A DNA stretch of 64,000 nt, from positions 1 to 64,000 of the forward strand of contig NZ_FTOL01000004.1 of assembly GCF_900156735.1 (NCBI RefSeq). The letters run 5' to 3'. The notes under the pieces are model-generated. The model was not told the DNA's origin and ran no database searches. It saw only the letters and a program-made list of their open reading frames with translations. How positions within the stretch are numbered: the stretch's first letter is position 1; every line of letters begins with the position of its first letter. Source of the stretch: Chryseobacterium ureilyticum. GTDB taxonomy: Bacteria > Bacteroidota > Bacteroidia > Flavobacteriales > Weeksellaceae. This document shows positions 8,652 through 17,084 of the stretch, piece by piece. The position numbers were made by a program, and so were the translations under genes.

Positions 8652-8694
8652 TTAATCAAAAAAAATAAAAAAGGCTTCCCAATCAGGAAGCCTT
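8652..8694 (-). terminator. Rho-independent terminator of the YadA-head-like gene
   Basis: AAGGCTTCC (8671-8679) and GGAAGCCTT (8686-8694) form a perfect 9-bp stem with a 6-nt loop. On the minus strand it is followed by a long T-rich run (8652-8670), and it lies just after the stop at 8731. Confidence 0.85.
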
Positions 8695-8730
8695 AACACC
8701 ATATCAACTATAATAAAACTTATTATCAAA

Positions 8731-10011
8731 TTAAAACTCATTGATCATCACATAAAAATGACTTGAGTATAAACTGTTTGCACTCCCTGAAATATTGGTA
8801 AGGTTAATTGCAATACTCGAAGTAGATGTCAGCCTTGGATTAGAGATGGAAAAAGTTGTGTTTCCTGCAAAATCTCCTGCCGGAGAAATCACAACTACGG
8901 CTCTTGTAGAACCTGGTTGAAATCCTGCCGGAACAGCAATTTCCATTGTTTTAGATTTTCCTGGAGGCAAATTATTAATAGATACATCAGCCCATACTTC
9001 AAAAGTAATCTGATTTTTCTGTATGCTTCCTTTCTCACCAAGTTTATATTGTCCGTTTACGTCAAGCTTTGCAGAAGTATTCGGAGCACCAGTGCCAATA
9101 CCTACATTCGCATTATTATTCCCCAAAACAATGGCATTGGCTTGTGAGGTGGTAGCTCCATATCCTATAGCTGTTGAATATTGCCCCAAAGCATTAGCTT
9201 CTGAGCCTACAGCTGTTGAATTTTCTTTATTCGTTAAAGCATTATATCCTAATGCTGTTTCACTATTTGTATTTGTTTTTGCATTGTATCCCAATGCGAT
9301 GGATTGAAATCCTCCTGCAGATGCATTATTTCCAATTGCAGTAGATTCATTTTTACTCGTTTGGGCGTTATACCCAATTGCTGTTGACTTAAAAGCTCCC
9401 GCAGTCGATTTATTCCCGATTGCCAAAGCATCATTTGCAGAAACGGCTGCTGCACTACCGATAGAAATTCCCTGAAATGCGGAACTTGAACTTCCAATAG
9501 CAATACCATTCTGTCCGGCATTTGCTCCCAATCCAAAACTTACTGAATTATCTACTCCTAATCTTCCTGCGATAGAAGCATTAACTTTAAAGACCAGGTC
9601 ATCCATTGTTTTCGTTCCCAATGACAACGCTGTATTGGCTCCACTATAATTTCCACTGTTTTCTCCCGTCGTATTCCAGCCTGTCCCGTTATCGGTTTTA
9701 CTCATTGTACTGGAATCTGTGGATATTTTATTCCATTTTGATTCATACCAATAATAAAAACCTACTTCTGTAAGTCCGGCTTTTCCGTTATTCCATACGA
9801 TAAGTCCATCTGCCGGAGAAGGCACCGTAGCAATGTCTGTTGTAGATGCTAAAGCAATACTTGGCAAAAGCACTCCTTTATCTTTAGAGTCTACATGAAG
9901 CATTGCTGAACGATCAGGACTTGGTAAACCAATCCCAATCTGCGCACTCATAATCATAGTAAACAGTAAAAAAAGAAGGCTTAAGTATTGTTTGTATTTT
10001 CTCTGCATCAA
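8731..10011 (-). CDS. Secreted protein with YadA-head-like repeats
   Basis: 426 residues with a signal peptide (to about residue 23, MSAQ). The opening IGLPSPDRSAMLHVDSKDKG is the usual start of flavobacterial surface proteins of this type. Residues about 165-300 carry 14-residue-like repeats (AIGNKSTAGAFKSTAIGYNA, AIGNNASAGGFQSIALGYNA, ALGYNALTNKENSTAVGSEA), the left-handed beta-roll of trimeric adhesin heads. A NVGIGTGAPNTSAKLDVNG block follows, as in phage-tail-fibre-like proteins, then a beta-rich C-terminus. No YadA membrane anchor and no T9SS domain are visible, so attachment is unclear. The role may be adhesion (inference). Confidence 0.7.
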   Translation of the reverse strand: MMQRKYKQYLSLLFLLFTMIMSAQIGIGLPSPDRSAMLHVDSKDKGVLLPSIALASTTDIATVPSPADGLIVWNNGKAGLTEVGFYYWYESKWNKISTDSSTMSKTDNGTGWNTTGENSGNYSGANTALSLGTKTMDDLVFKVNASIAGRLGVDNSVSFGLGANAGQNGIAIGSSSSAFQGISIGSAAAVSANDALAIGNKSTAGAFKSTAIGYNAQTSKNESTAIGNNASAGGFQSIALGYNAKTNTNSETALGYNALTNKENSTAVGSEANALGQYSTAIGYGATTSQANAIVLGNNNANVGIGTGAPNTSAKLDVNGQYKLGEKGSIQKNQITFEVWADVSINNLPPGKSKTMEIAVPAGFQPGSTRAVVVISPAGDFAGNTTFSISNPRLTSTSSIAINLTNISGSANSLYSSHFYVMINEF

Positions 10012-10028
10012 TGTGTTTTTTGAGGATG

Positions 10029-10036
10029 CAAATATA
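10029..10036 (-). promoter_or_regulatory. -7 promoter element of the YadA-head-like gene
   Basis: The minus strand reads TATATTTG, a perfect TAnnTTTG, 17 nt upstream of the ATG at 10011. The sequence upstream of it is AT-rich without a clear -33 TTTG. Confidence 0.5.
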
Positions 10037-10263
10037 CAAACTTTTTAATAAATATGTAATTTTATTGAAAATTCAATAATTTAACACACTTTAGAGTGAC
10101 TAAAGAACACACTACTCACCAAAAGATGAAAAATACTAATTTACAATGATTTAAAAACTCTTTTAGTGATAAGCATTTGAAGAAAAAAATATCTATACAT
10201 TTAGTAATCAACAATTATATAATTATCAAAAAAATCACCATAAAAAGAATAAAATACAATTCA

Positions 10264-10821
10264 TTATTTCCTGGTAAAACAGCTTTCAATGTGATCATTT
10301 ATCATACCTGTAGCCTGCATATGAGCATAAATAACTGTGGAACCGACAAATTTGAAGCCTCTTTTTTTAAGGTCTTTAGAGATTATATCAGATATTTCTG
10401 TAGTTGCAGGAATTTCTTTTAATGTACCAGGTCTGTTGTCTAATGGCTTTCCATCAACAAAATCCCAGATATATTTTGAGAAACTCCCGAATTCTTTTTG
10501 AACTTCCATAAACTTTTGCGCATTGGTAACAGTTGCCAGAATTTTAAGTTTGTTTCTGATGATTCCTGCATTATCCATTAATTCTGCGATTTTTTGATCT
10601 GAATAAGCTGCGATTTTCTGATAATCAAAATGATCGAATGCTTCTCTGAAGTTCTCTCTTTTAGATAAAATAGTATACCAGCTCAAACCAGCCTGAAAGC
10701 TTTCAAGAACAAGGAATTCAAATAGGGTTTCATCATCATATACGGGTCTTCCCCATTCTTCATCGTGATATTTTCTATAAAGGTCATCTTTCTCGCACCA
10801 GCCACAACGTATTTTTTCCAT
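10264..10821 (-). CDS. tag: DNA-3-methyladenine glycosylase I
   Basis: 185 residues, starting at MEKIRCGWCEKDDLYRKYHDEEWG. This base-excision repair enzyme removes 3-methyladenine from DNA. Strong matches to E. coli Tag are QAGLSWYTILSKRENFREAF, DAGIIRNKLKI, KRGFKFVGSTVIYAHMQATG and the zinc-site ligands: the N-terminal Cys and the His-X-X-X-Cys in NDHIESCF. An upstream in-frame ATG at 10872 would add 17 hydrophobic, unconserved residues and was rejected. The gene is monocistronic. Confidence 0.95.
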   Translation of the reverse strand: MEKIRCGWCEKDDLYRKYHDEEWGRPVYDDETLFEFLVLESFQAGLSWYTILSKRENFREAFDHFDYQKIAAYSDQKIAELMDNAGIIRNKLKILATVTNAQKFMEVQKEFGSFSKYIWDFVDGKPLDNRPGTLKEIPATTEISDIISKDLKKRGFKFVGSTVIYAHMQATGMINDHIESCFTRK

Positions 10822-10957
10822 AATTATCAGATCTATTGAATAAAGGTAAGATGATTTAGAAAAATATAACAAAAGATTATGAAAAGTTTAACAAAGCTCT
10901 CCGATTTTAGGAATGGTTATTGTTTAATCAATATTACCAAACCTAATTTATAGTATT

Positions 10958-11257
10958 ATGAACAATTCAGATTATAACAAAGCGGAAAATGCAGTAAACA
11001 ATGTAGAAAATTCTTTACAGAATGCAGCTGATAACACGAAATGGAAAATCAACGAATTGGCAGACAAAGCCAAGGATTATATCAATGAAAAACGAAATAA
11101 TGACCAGGAAGCAAGTCAGGAGGATTGGCTGGACAGGGTAAAAGCTAATGTATCAGATGCCTGGGAAGATATTAAGGATAAAGCAGATGAGGCATGGGAG
11201 AAAACCAAGGATGCTGCAGAGGATGTAAAGGCGGAATGGAATAAGAAAACTAATTAA
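10958..11257 (+). CDS. Small amphipathic helical protein (YtxH/LEA-like)
   Basis: 99 highly charged residues without hydrophobic segment or cysteine. The C-terminal half repeats an 11-12-residue amphipathic pattern (DAWEDIKDKADEAWEKTKDA), as in late-embryogenesis-like or CsbD/YtxH stress proteins. No defined family is recognised. It is likely cytosolic and may be stress-related (inference). It has its own terminator at 11288-11318. Confidence 0.7.
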   Translation: MNNSDYNKAENAVNNVENSLQNAADNTKWKINELADKAKDYINEKRNNDQEASQEDWLDRVKANVSDAWEDIKDKADEAWEKTKDAAEDVKAEWNKKTN

Positions 11258-11287
11258 AATTTCAGTCATATAAATATTTTCAAGATA

Positions 11288-11321
11288 AATGGAGTCTTAT
11301 AATGGATAAGGCTCCATTTTT
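11288..11321 (+). terminator. Rho-independent terminator after the 99-aa gene
   Basis: AATGGAGTCTTAT (11288-11300) pairs with ATAAGGCTCCATT (11306-11318), with one G-U pair and a 5-nt loop, followed by T residues. Confidence 0.8.
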
Positions 11322-11346
11322 ATTATGTCATAACTACAATTATTGC

Positions 11347-11354
11347 TACATTTG
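11347..11354 (+). promoter_or_regulatory. -7 promoter element of fabI
   Basis: TACATTTG matches TAnnTTTG, 25 nt upstream of the ATG at 11379. No exact TTTG is seen at -33. Confidence 0.5.
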
Positions 11355-11378
11355 TAGTTCAATAAACATTAAAAAATT

Positions 11379-12188
11379 ATGTCATACGGTTTACTTAAAG
11401 GCAAAAAGGGAATTATATTTGGAGCTCTTAATGAACAATCTATCGCATGGAAAGTTGCTGAAAGATGTCATGAAGAAGGTGCGGAATTCATCTTATCGAA
11501 TGCTCCTATCGCTATGAGAATGGGAGAACTTAATGCTTTAGCTGAAAAAACAGGATCTGAAGTAATGGGTGCTGATGCTACTTCTATAGAAGATCTTGAG
11601 AAGCTTTTTGATGCTGCTGTTGCTAAATTTGGTAAAATAGACTTTATTCTTCACTCTATAGGAATGTCCGTAAATGTAAGAAAAGGGAAACATTATACAG
11701 AAATGAACTACGACTGGTTAGAAAAAGGTTGGGATGTTTCTGCTGTATCATTCCACAAAGTAATGCGTGTGGCTTGGGAAAAAGACTGCATGAATGAATG
11801 GGGAAGCATCCTTGCTCTTACTTACATTGCAGCTCAGAGAACTTTCCCTGACTATAATGATATGTCTGACAACAAAGCATATCTTGAGAGTATTGCAAGA
11901 ACTTTCGGTAATTACTGGGGCGAAAGAAAAGTACGTGTAAACACAGTTTCTCAGTCTCCTACTCCTACTACAGCTGGTAGCGGTGTGAAAGGTTTCGGAG
12001 GATTTTTAGGATACGCTGACGATATGTCTCCACTAGGAAATGCTACAGCTTTAGACTGTGCCAACTACTGTGTGACTTTATTCTCTGATCTTACTAAGAA
12101 AGTAACAATGCAGAATCTTTTCCATGATGGAGGTTTCAGCAGTACAGGTGTTACTCAGAAAGTGATCAGTAAATACGACGCTGAATAA
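11379..12188 (+). CDS. fabI: Enoyl-[acyl-carrier-protein] reductase (NADH)
   Basis: 269 residues. This SDR-type enzyme reduces the trans-2-enoyl-ACP in the last step of each type II fatty acid elongation cycle. The N-terminal LLKGKKGIIFGALNEQSIAW is the FabI-specific nucleotide-binding loop. The catalytic pair fits the FabI pattern Tyr-X6-Lys (Tyr159, Lys166 in YNDMSDNK). LHSIGMS and the C-terminal FHDGGFSSTGV also match the family. It is transcribed alone, between a -7 element at 11347 and a terminator at 12216-12252. Confidence 0.95.
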   Translation: MSYGLLKGKKGIIFGALNEQSIAWKVAERCHEEGAEFILSNAPIAMRMGELNALAEKTGSEVMGADATSIEDLEKLFDAAVAKFGKIDFILHSIGMSVNVRKGKHYTEMNYDWLEKGWDVSAVSFHKVMRVAWEKDCMNEWGSILALTYIAAQRTFPDYNDMSDNKAYLESIARTFGNYWGERKVRVNTVSQSPTPTTAGSGVKGFGGFLGYADDMSPLGNATALDCANYCVTLFSDLTKKVTMQNLFHDGGFSSTGVTQKVISKYDAE

Positions 12189-12215
12189 TAGTATTTCAAT
12201 ATATTAAATAAATAA

Positions 12216-12252
12216 AAACCCGCAATACATTTTAATAATGTGTTGCGGGTTT
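12216..12252 (+). terminator. Terminator after fabI
   Basis: AAACCCGCAATACAT (12216-12230) pairs with ATGTGTTGCGGGTTT (12238-12252), with one G-U pair, followed by TGTTG. It may also act on the opposite strand for the toxin operon ending near 12280. Confidence 0.75.
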
Positions 12253-12279
12253 GTTGTATGGAATCCGATAGTATTAAAA

Positions 12280-12672
12280 TTATTTTATTTTCCTGAATCG
12301 ATACTCTTTATCAATTTCAAAAATTTCAGATACTTCGATAGGTATACTATTATCTCCCTCTATACCATCTTTAAAATTTCTTCCGTATGAACTTGTTATT
12401 GAAATATGCTTACCGTCAAAATAATTAATCTTTTTTTCAGTAGATTCATTCCAACTTGCAATTACTAAATTTGATTTTATTACTTTATTCCGGGAATCAA
12501 ATTAAATTGTCCAAAGCAATTCTTCACTATGTAAATCAAAATGATGTAAATAACAAAATATCCAAATGTTATTAGAAACTTTTATTTTATAGCCTGCATA
12601 ATATTTACTTTTTAAATAAGATTTTTCATATATAGTTTCATTTACAGTATATAGAAAAATAAATGCTTTCAT
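12280..12672 (-). pseudogene. Broken gene downstream of the RHS locus, in-frame TAA
   Basis: ATG at 12672 opens a 131-codon frame that stays in phase to the stop at 12280-12282 but carries a TAA at 12502-12504 (codon 57). The product before the stop begins MKAFIFLYTVNETIYEKSYL; after it the frame continues as FDSRNKVIKSNLVIASWNES and ends EIDKEYRFRKIK. Codon use and hydrophilic composition look coding on both sides of the stop. The family is not recognised. It follows the putative immunity lipoprotein by 20 nt, on the same strand, so it may be a second or older immunity gene of the toxin locus (inference). Confidence 0.6.
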
Positions 12673-12692
12673 ACTAATTAAGGATGTATTCC

Positions 12693-13220
12693 CTAAGGTT
12701 TTAAAGGAATTTTAGTTACTATACTATCTTCTAAAACTTTGTATCCCTTAGACTCTAATTCCTTAACATAATAATCACAACCTAAAATTGTTGCATTATA
12801 TCTGTTATGAAAAGATTTAATAATCTGCTCGTACTTATTCGAATTAGTATATTTATAAACAGCTCGATTGTTTTTATCGAAGATTATTGAATGATTTATT
12901 GTTTGAAATGGATTTAAAATAATCAAATCTTCACGACATGATGTATCGTTTCTAGAATAATACCCATTTTTAAAATACAGATATGGATCTAATATTTTCC
13001 CATTTTCCAGAACAAAAGATTTACCATAAAAACCTAAAGGATCAATAATATAGGTATTATTAGTATTATTTTTTATAATCTCCTCTATGACCTTTGTGGA
13101 TTGGGAATCAATGTGGGTTAATGGAAATATAATATCAACATCTTTTCCTTTATTCAATTTAATTTGATTCGAGCAATAAATAAACAAAAGACAAAAAGGT
13201 AATATAACAATTTTTTTCAT
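12693..13220 (-). CDS. Putative lipoprotein, candidate immunity protein of the RHS toxin
   Basis: 175 residues. The N-terminus (MKKIVILPFCLLFIYCSN) looks like a lipoprotein signal with Cys16, although Tyr at -1 is unusual for a lipobox. The rest is polar and asparagine/lysine-rich, with a late pair of aromatic-rich motifs (GCDYYVKELESKGYKVL). No family is recognised. It starts 9 nt after the end of the RHS reading frame. That is the standard place for an immunity gene in polymorphic toxin loci, so protection against the toxin tip is the best guess (inference). Confidence 0.6.
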   Translation of the reverse strand: MKKIVILPFCLLFIYCSNQIKLNKGKDVDIIFPLTHIDSQSTKVIEEIIKNNTNNTYIIDPLGFYGKSFVLENGKILDPYLYFKNGYYSRNDTSCREDLIILNPFQTINHSIIFDKNNRAVYKYTNSNKYEQIIKSFHNRYNATILGCDYYVKELESKGYKVLEDSIVTKIPLKP

Positions 13221-13229
13221 AATTTAAAT

Positions 13230-16200
13230 TTAATGATTATATAGTTTTAAAAAATATTCTATAACATTTTTTAAATGAATAAACCCTTGTTTTTCCATAG
13301 ATCCTGTCCACTTAGCAGCGGCTCTATAAGCTGATAGTTCATTTAGCTCATTGCTAATAAAATTATTACCTTGATAAATACCTGCTTTAAAATTAGAAAA
13401 ATGATCTTGTTCATGTATAACAACCGAGGCCGCAAAAAAATTATTTTCTAGACCATCTATTAAGCGTTGTGCTAATATTATTTTACCATTTATAGGATTA
13501 GTTACTCCCCAAGATGTACTTTGCAGAGTACCATTTATAAATAATTCTAAGTACTGTGTTGTAGAATTTATAGAATAATTTAAATATCCAGTTGAAAAAT
13601 CAGCAATTGTACTTCTATCTCCAACTTTGATCCATTGTCCAGGTAAAGAAAACAAAGATATTATTTTATTCAAACTTTTAGCCGTAGCAGGGTCATAGGG
13701 CATTATTCCATTTTTCTCCAAAAATCCAGCCAATATGTTTTTACCTAGTATTGTAGGTGATTCTGAATTAAATAATTGGTTTAATTTAGTATATTGTTTG
13801 TCATTCATATTTGTGGCTAACTTATTATCAAATACATCAGCACTATAAAATAAACCTCCAATAGCACCACCTAGGAAATTTCCTCCACTAAAAGCAGAAT
13901 TTAATCCTCCTGAAACAATTCCTGGTAAATAATTCTTAATAGCTCCTGCATTATTGGATATATTACCTATACTACCTCCAATTGCCGCCCCACCAATAGC
14001 GCCTCCCACTACTGCACTCCATGATTTCTGCCAATTCCATTTTGTAGGATTCCAGTTACCATTATTGGCAGCTACACCATTTAAATACCCTCCTACTAAT
14101 GCGCCTGCTAACCACATCCAGAATTCTCCATCAGGATCGTTGTACATTAATGGATTATTCATCACATATCCGTACTTATTATAATTCTGGGTATTGGTAG
14201 GGTCTTGTATATTCTCATCTGCATTTAGGAATCTTCTTAATAATGGATCATACAATCTGCCATTCATGTGAATAATCCCTACCTTCGCAAAGTATTCATG
14301 ACCGGTATAGCCACGGTCAACTAATATTAAGGTATTGTCAATAACATTTTTATCCGTGATAACGGGTGTGTTTCCGTATTGTAAATGTGTGAGATTTCCC
14401 CAGGCATCGAAGTGTCTCTGCTCAAGCCTATTCCCTGATTCATCACTTATAGCGAGGATACTTCCTAAATAGTCTTTGTGAAGAAATTTATAAGATCCTT
14501 CTGTCTGACCAAAGTCCTTCAAATATACGATGTTTGATTCATAAGGACTTCCCTCGATATATAAAATGTGCTTTTCTTTTTGGTTAATAAGATCTATTAC
14601 TATCTCAAAACTACCGTCTTCACTATAAAATTTAGTAAAAGTATCTTGCCATGTAAACTGTGGTTTACCAGAGGGCATTGGAGACTTTTTTAATTCAATA
14701 ATATTTACCTTCTGTCTCATACTTTCTAGTCCATAACCAAAATTAATACGGGCTTTTTCTCCATTTATCTGTACTGGATCGTTATTTTCATTATAAGTAA
14801 CGGTTTGAATCAAATCACCATTATAATTTTGCATTCCTGTCGTATTTAAAGTCATCCCCGTTGGCTGGTAAATTCTATCAGAATTTTCAAACTTAATATT
14901 TCCTATCTGATCATTTTGGGTAATTCTCCCTTTACTATCATAAACATTTCTATCTGAAGATGGCTTAATTCCGGTTATTGGGCTAGTCCAATTGGTAAGG
15001 CGATTATTATCATCATAATCAAAAGATTCAGTAATATTAAAATCCCCGCTTGTTGTTCTGGTTCTCAATTCGTTCTTTATAGCGTCAAAAGAATAGGACA
15101 ATTGAAGAATGGAAGGCTTAATAGCTGATGAGTGATTAGTATTAGTTAAGAAACCATTTACATCATAAGAATTCTTAATTTCCACTTCTCCTAATTTTGT
15201 TTTTAATGCCTGACCTTTAACATTAGTTTCTTTAAGCTCCCATAAGACTTTACCAGAGTTTTTATCTTTGATCTGATAAAGCTCTCCGTTCCATGCGCTG
15301 TAAACATTTTCTATAGTAGCCTTGGTAATTACACCTCCCTGTAATTCTTTTTCAAAGGAAATGATCCTCCCTTTATCGTCATAGATAATTCCTTTTTGAG
15401 TATATTTTCTTCCGTAACTATTTTCTGAAGTTGATATCAATCTTCCCTGAGGATCGTATGTAAAATCAGAACTAAACTCCTGTCCCTGTGCAATACCAGA
15501 TTTTTTAATAAGCAGACCTTTAGAATTATATACAAAAGAAATAGTTTTATTGGTTGCTTGTCCTGCGTCTGCTATGGAAAGTTCTTTTTGAGAAATCAAC
15601 TGTCCTGATTTGTTATAGATATATTCTTTAGTTCCTTTAGGGCTTATGATTTTGGTAGGCTGACCAAACCCATTATACTGATATTTGTATAGCCCATTTG
15701 AAGGATCATTAAACTCAGATTTTCTTCCCCACTTATCATATTTTGTAGTCACTATATTTTCTCCATACTTAGCCTGAATTTGCTTTCCGATGGCATTATA
15801 GGAAAAATGTATTGTTCCTCCTTTATCTGTAGTGGCAATGATATTACCTAAAGCATCTGCTGTTTTGGAGGTTGTTCTCTGGTATCCATTAATATTAAGC
15901 TCTTTAACAGTTGTTGCCAAACCTGAGACCATAGTTTCTGTTTGTTTACCATTAAAAGCTGTAGTCGTAACTTTGGCAGGGAATACAGAATCATCATAAA
16001 TAATAGTATTCCATTGATTTGCGCTCTGTCCTTCGAAATAGGGTTCAGATTCTTTTGTTTTTCTTCCTAATATATCATACTGAATATCTTTAGATACAAA
16101 TTTCCCTTGTTCAAAAGCTTTTGTAGAAGTCCGATACTCCTGTCCCAGTTTATTAGTAAATACTTTCGTAATATTTCCATCCGATTCATTCTGGGTAATA

Positions 16201-17042
16201 GTAACATTATAATTGGTATCCTTATCATATACATAAGTAGTTGTTCCTTCCAAATTATTGGCTGAGGTTAAAAGCTTACCCCAATTATCGTACGTATTTG
16301 TAATGATATTCCCCAATGGATCTGTTTGTGTTAATATCTGCCCTAAATCATTATAAGTAAAATTTGTTTCCAGTCCCAAATTATCAGTTTTCTTTATAAC
16401 AAATCTACCAGTAGAATCAAATTCTAAGCTTTCAGTTTGTGTAGGTCCATCATTTACATTAATAGCATTGTTATTACCTATTTTAATTGTCTTTTTAATA
16501 ATATTTCCAAATCCATCATACATAAACTCATTCGTTATGCCATTATTTAGATTATGAATATCTGCTCCTGGAATAATCCCAATCATTTTTACAAGATTAT
16601 TTTCGTAAATGTATAATTCCATTGTTTTATGATTATCAGAATATGCATTGTTCTCATTTACTTTAACAGTAACTCTTCCTATATAATAATCTTTTCCTTG
16701 TCCGGAAGGGTTATTAGCATATGTAAATTGCTGGCTTGATACACCTATATTTCCATTAACAGATGTTTTTGAAATAGAAGGCAAATAATACTGACCGTAA
16801 GTAATTGTATTTTCAGTAATGACATTAGTCAAAAAGTCTTTACTTCTACTTGTTTTTGGAAGAAGTGATGTAACTATTTTAGCTTTGTCTGCGTCTGATA
16901 TGTTTGCCACTGTCTGGCCGTTTAAAAGTTTATCTTTTTGGTAGGTTATGGTGGAAAGGCTCAATAATTGTAAGTTATTTTCAGAAAGGTCTTCCGTAAA
17001 TATTTTGGATTCCTCATTAGTCTTGATTTTCCATTCTTTCAC
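13230..17042 (-). CDS. RHS-repeat protein with HEXXH toxin-like C-terminus (second part of an interrupted gene)
   Basis: 1270 codons from the first start-like codon (GTG, 17042). The frame is in phase with the SpvB-like gene upstream and separated from it only by a TGA at 17082-17084, so the GTG is probably not a native start. Residues about 150-860 are YD/RHS repeats (YDGFGNIIKK, YNDLGQILTQTDPLGN, YDKWGRKSEF). The RHS core GRLYDPLLRRFLNADENIQD ends with NDPDG near residue 972. A glycine-rich linker follows, then a variable tip with HEQDH at 1210-1214 and ELNE at 1232-1235, a zincin-like HEXXH...E arrangement. RHS shells enclose and deliver the tip as a toxin. A metallopeptidase activity is inferred. 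Confidence 0.85.
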   Translation of the reverse strand: MKEWKIKTNEESKIFTEDLSENNLQLLSLSTITYQKDKLLNGQTVANISDADKAKIVTSLLPKTSRSKDFLTNVITENTITYGQYYLPSISKTSVNGNIGVSSQQFTYANNPSGQGKDYYIGRVTVKVNENNAYSDNHKTMELYIYENNLVKMIGIIPGADIHNLNNGITNEFMYDGFGNIIKKTIKIGNNNAINVNDGPTQTESLEFDSTGRFVIKKTDNLGLETNFTYNDLGQILTQTDPLGNIITNTYDNWGKLLTSANNLEGTTTYVYDKDTNYNVTITQNESDGNITKVFTNKLGQEYRTSTKAFEQGKFVSKDIQYDILGRKTKESEPYFEGQSANQWNTIIYDDSVFPAKVTTTAFNGKQTETMVSGLATTVKELNINGYQRTTSKTADALGNIIATTDKGGTIHFSYNAIGKQIQAKYGENIVTTKYDKWGRKSEFNDPSNGLYKYQYNGFGQPTKIISPKGTKEYIYNKSGQLISQKELSIADAGQATNKTISFVYNSKGLLIKKSGIAQGQEFSSDFTYDPQGRLISTSENSYGRKYTQKGIIYDDKGRIISFEKELQGGVITKATIENVYSAWNGELYQIKDKNSGKVLWELKETNVKGQALKTKLGEVEIKNSYDVNGFLTNTNHSSAIKPSILQLSYSFDAIKNELRTRTTSGDFNITESFDYDDNNRLTNWTSPITGIKPSSDRNVYDSKGRITQNDQIGNIKFENSDRIYQPTGMTLNTTGMQNYNGDLIQTVTYNENNDPVQINGEKARINFGYGLESMRQKVNIIELKKSPMPSGKPQFTWQDTFTKFYSEDGSFEIVIDLINQKEKHILYIEGSPYESNIVYLKDFGQTEGSYKFLHKDYLGSILAISDESGNRLEQRHFDAWGNLTHLQYGNTPVITDKNVIDNTLILVDRGYTGHEYFAKVGIIHMNGRLYDPLLRRFLNADENIQDPTNTQNYNKYGYVMNNPLMYNDPDGEFWMWLAGALVGGYLNGVAANNGNWNPTKWNWQKSWSAVVGGAIGGAAIGGSIGNISNNAGAIKNYLPGIVSGGLNSAFSGGNFLGGAIGGLFYSADVFDNKLATNMNDKQYTKLNQLFNSESPTILGKNILAGFLEKNGIMPYDPATAKSLNKIISLFSLPGQWIKVGDRSTIADFSTGYLNYSINSTTQYLELFINGTLQSTSWGVTNPINGKIILAQRLIDGLENNFFAASVVIHEQDHFSNFKAGIYQGNNFISNELNELSAYRAAAKWTGSMEKQGFIHLKNVIEYFLKLYNH

Positions 17043-17081
17043 AGGAACACCCTCATTGGCAGGATCAATCTCTACCCCTGA

Positions 17082-17084
17082 TCA
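17082..17084 (-). other. In-frame TGA splitting the SpvB-RHS gene
   Basis: The frame runs uninterrupted from 19817 to 13230 (2196 codons) except for this TGA. The sequence reads FENTKV, stop, SGVEIDPANEGVPVKEW. A TGG (Trp) codon changed by one base would restore one 2195-residue protein with the SpvB-TcdB-like-RHS order seen in related single-gene proteins. Confidence 0.85.

Noticed and set aside
8731..10011. CRISPR-like or minisatellite repeat in the repetitive gene
   Set aside because: The periodicity is at the protein level (head-type repeats in a continuous frame), without conserved DNA spacers.
10177..10422. 81-residue plus-strand frame
   Set aside because: Mostly antisense to the well-supported tag gene, with an AT-rich start and no recognisable features.
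17040..17042. GTG as a native start of the RHS gene
   Set aside because: It is only the first start-like codon after an in-frame TGA; the 13 codons before it look coding and continue the SpvB-type protein.
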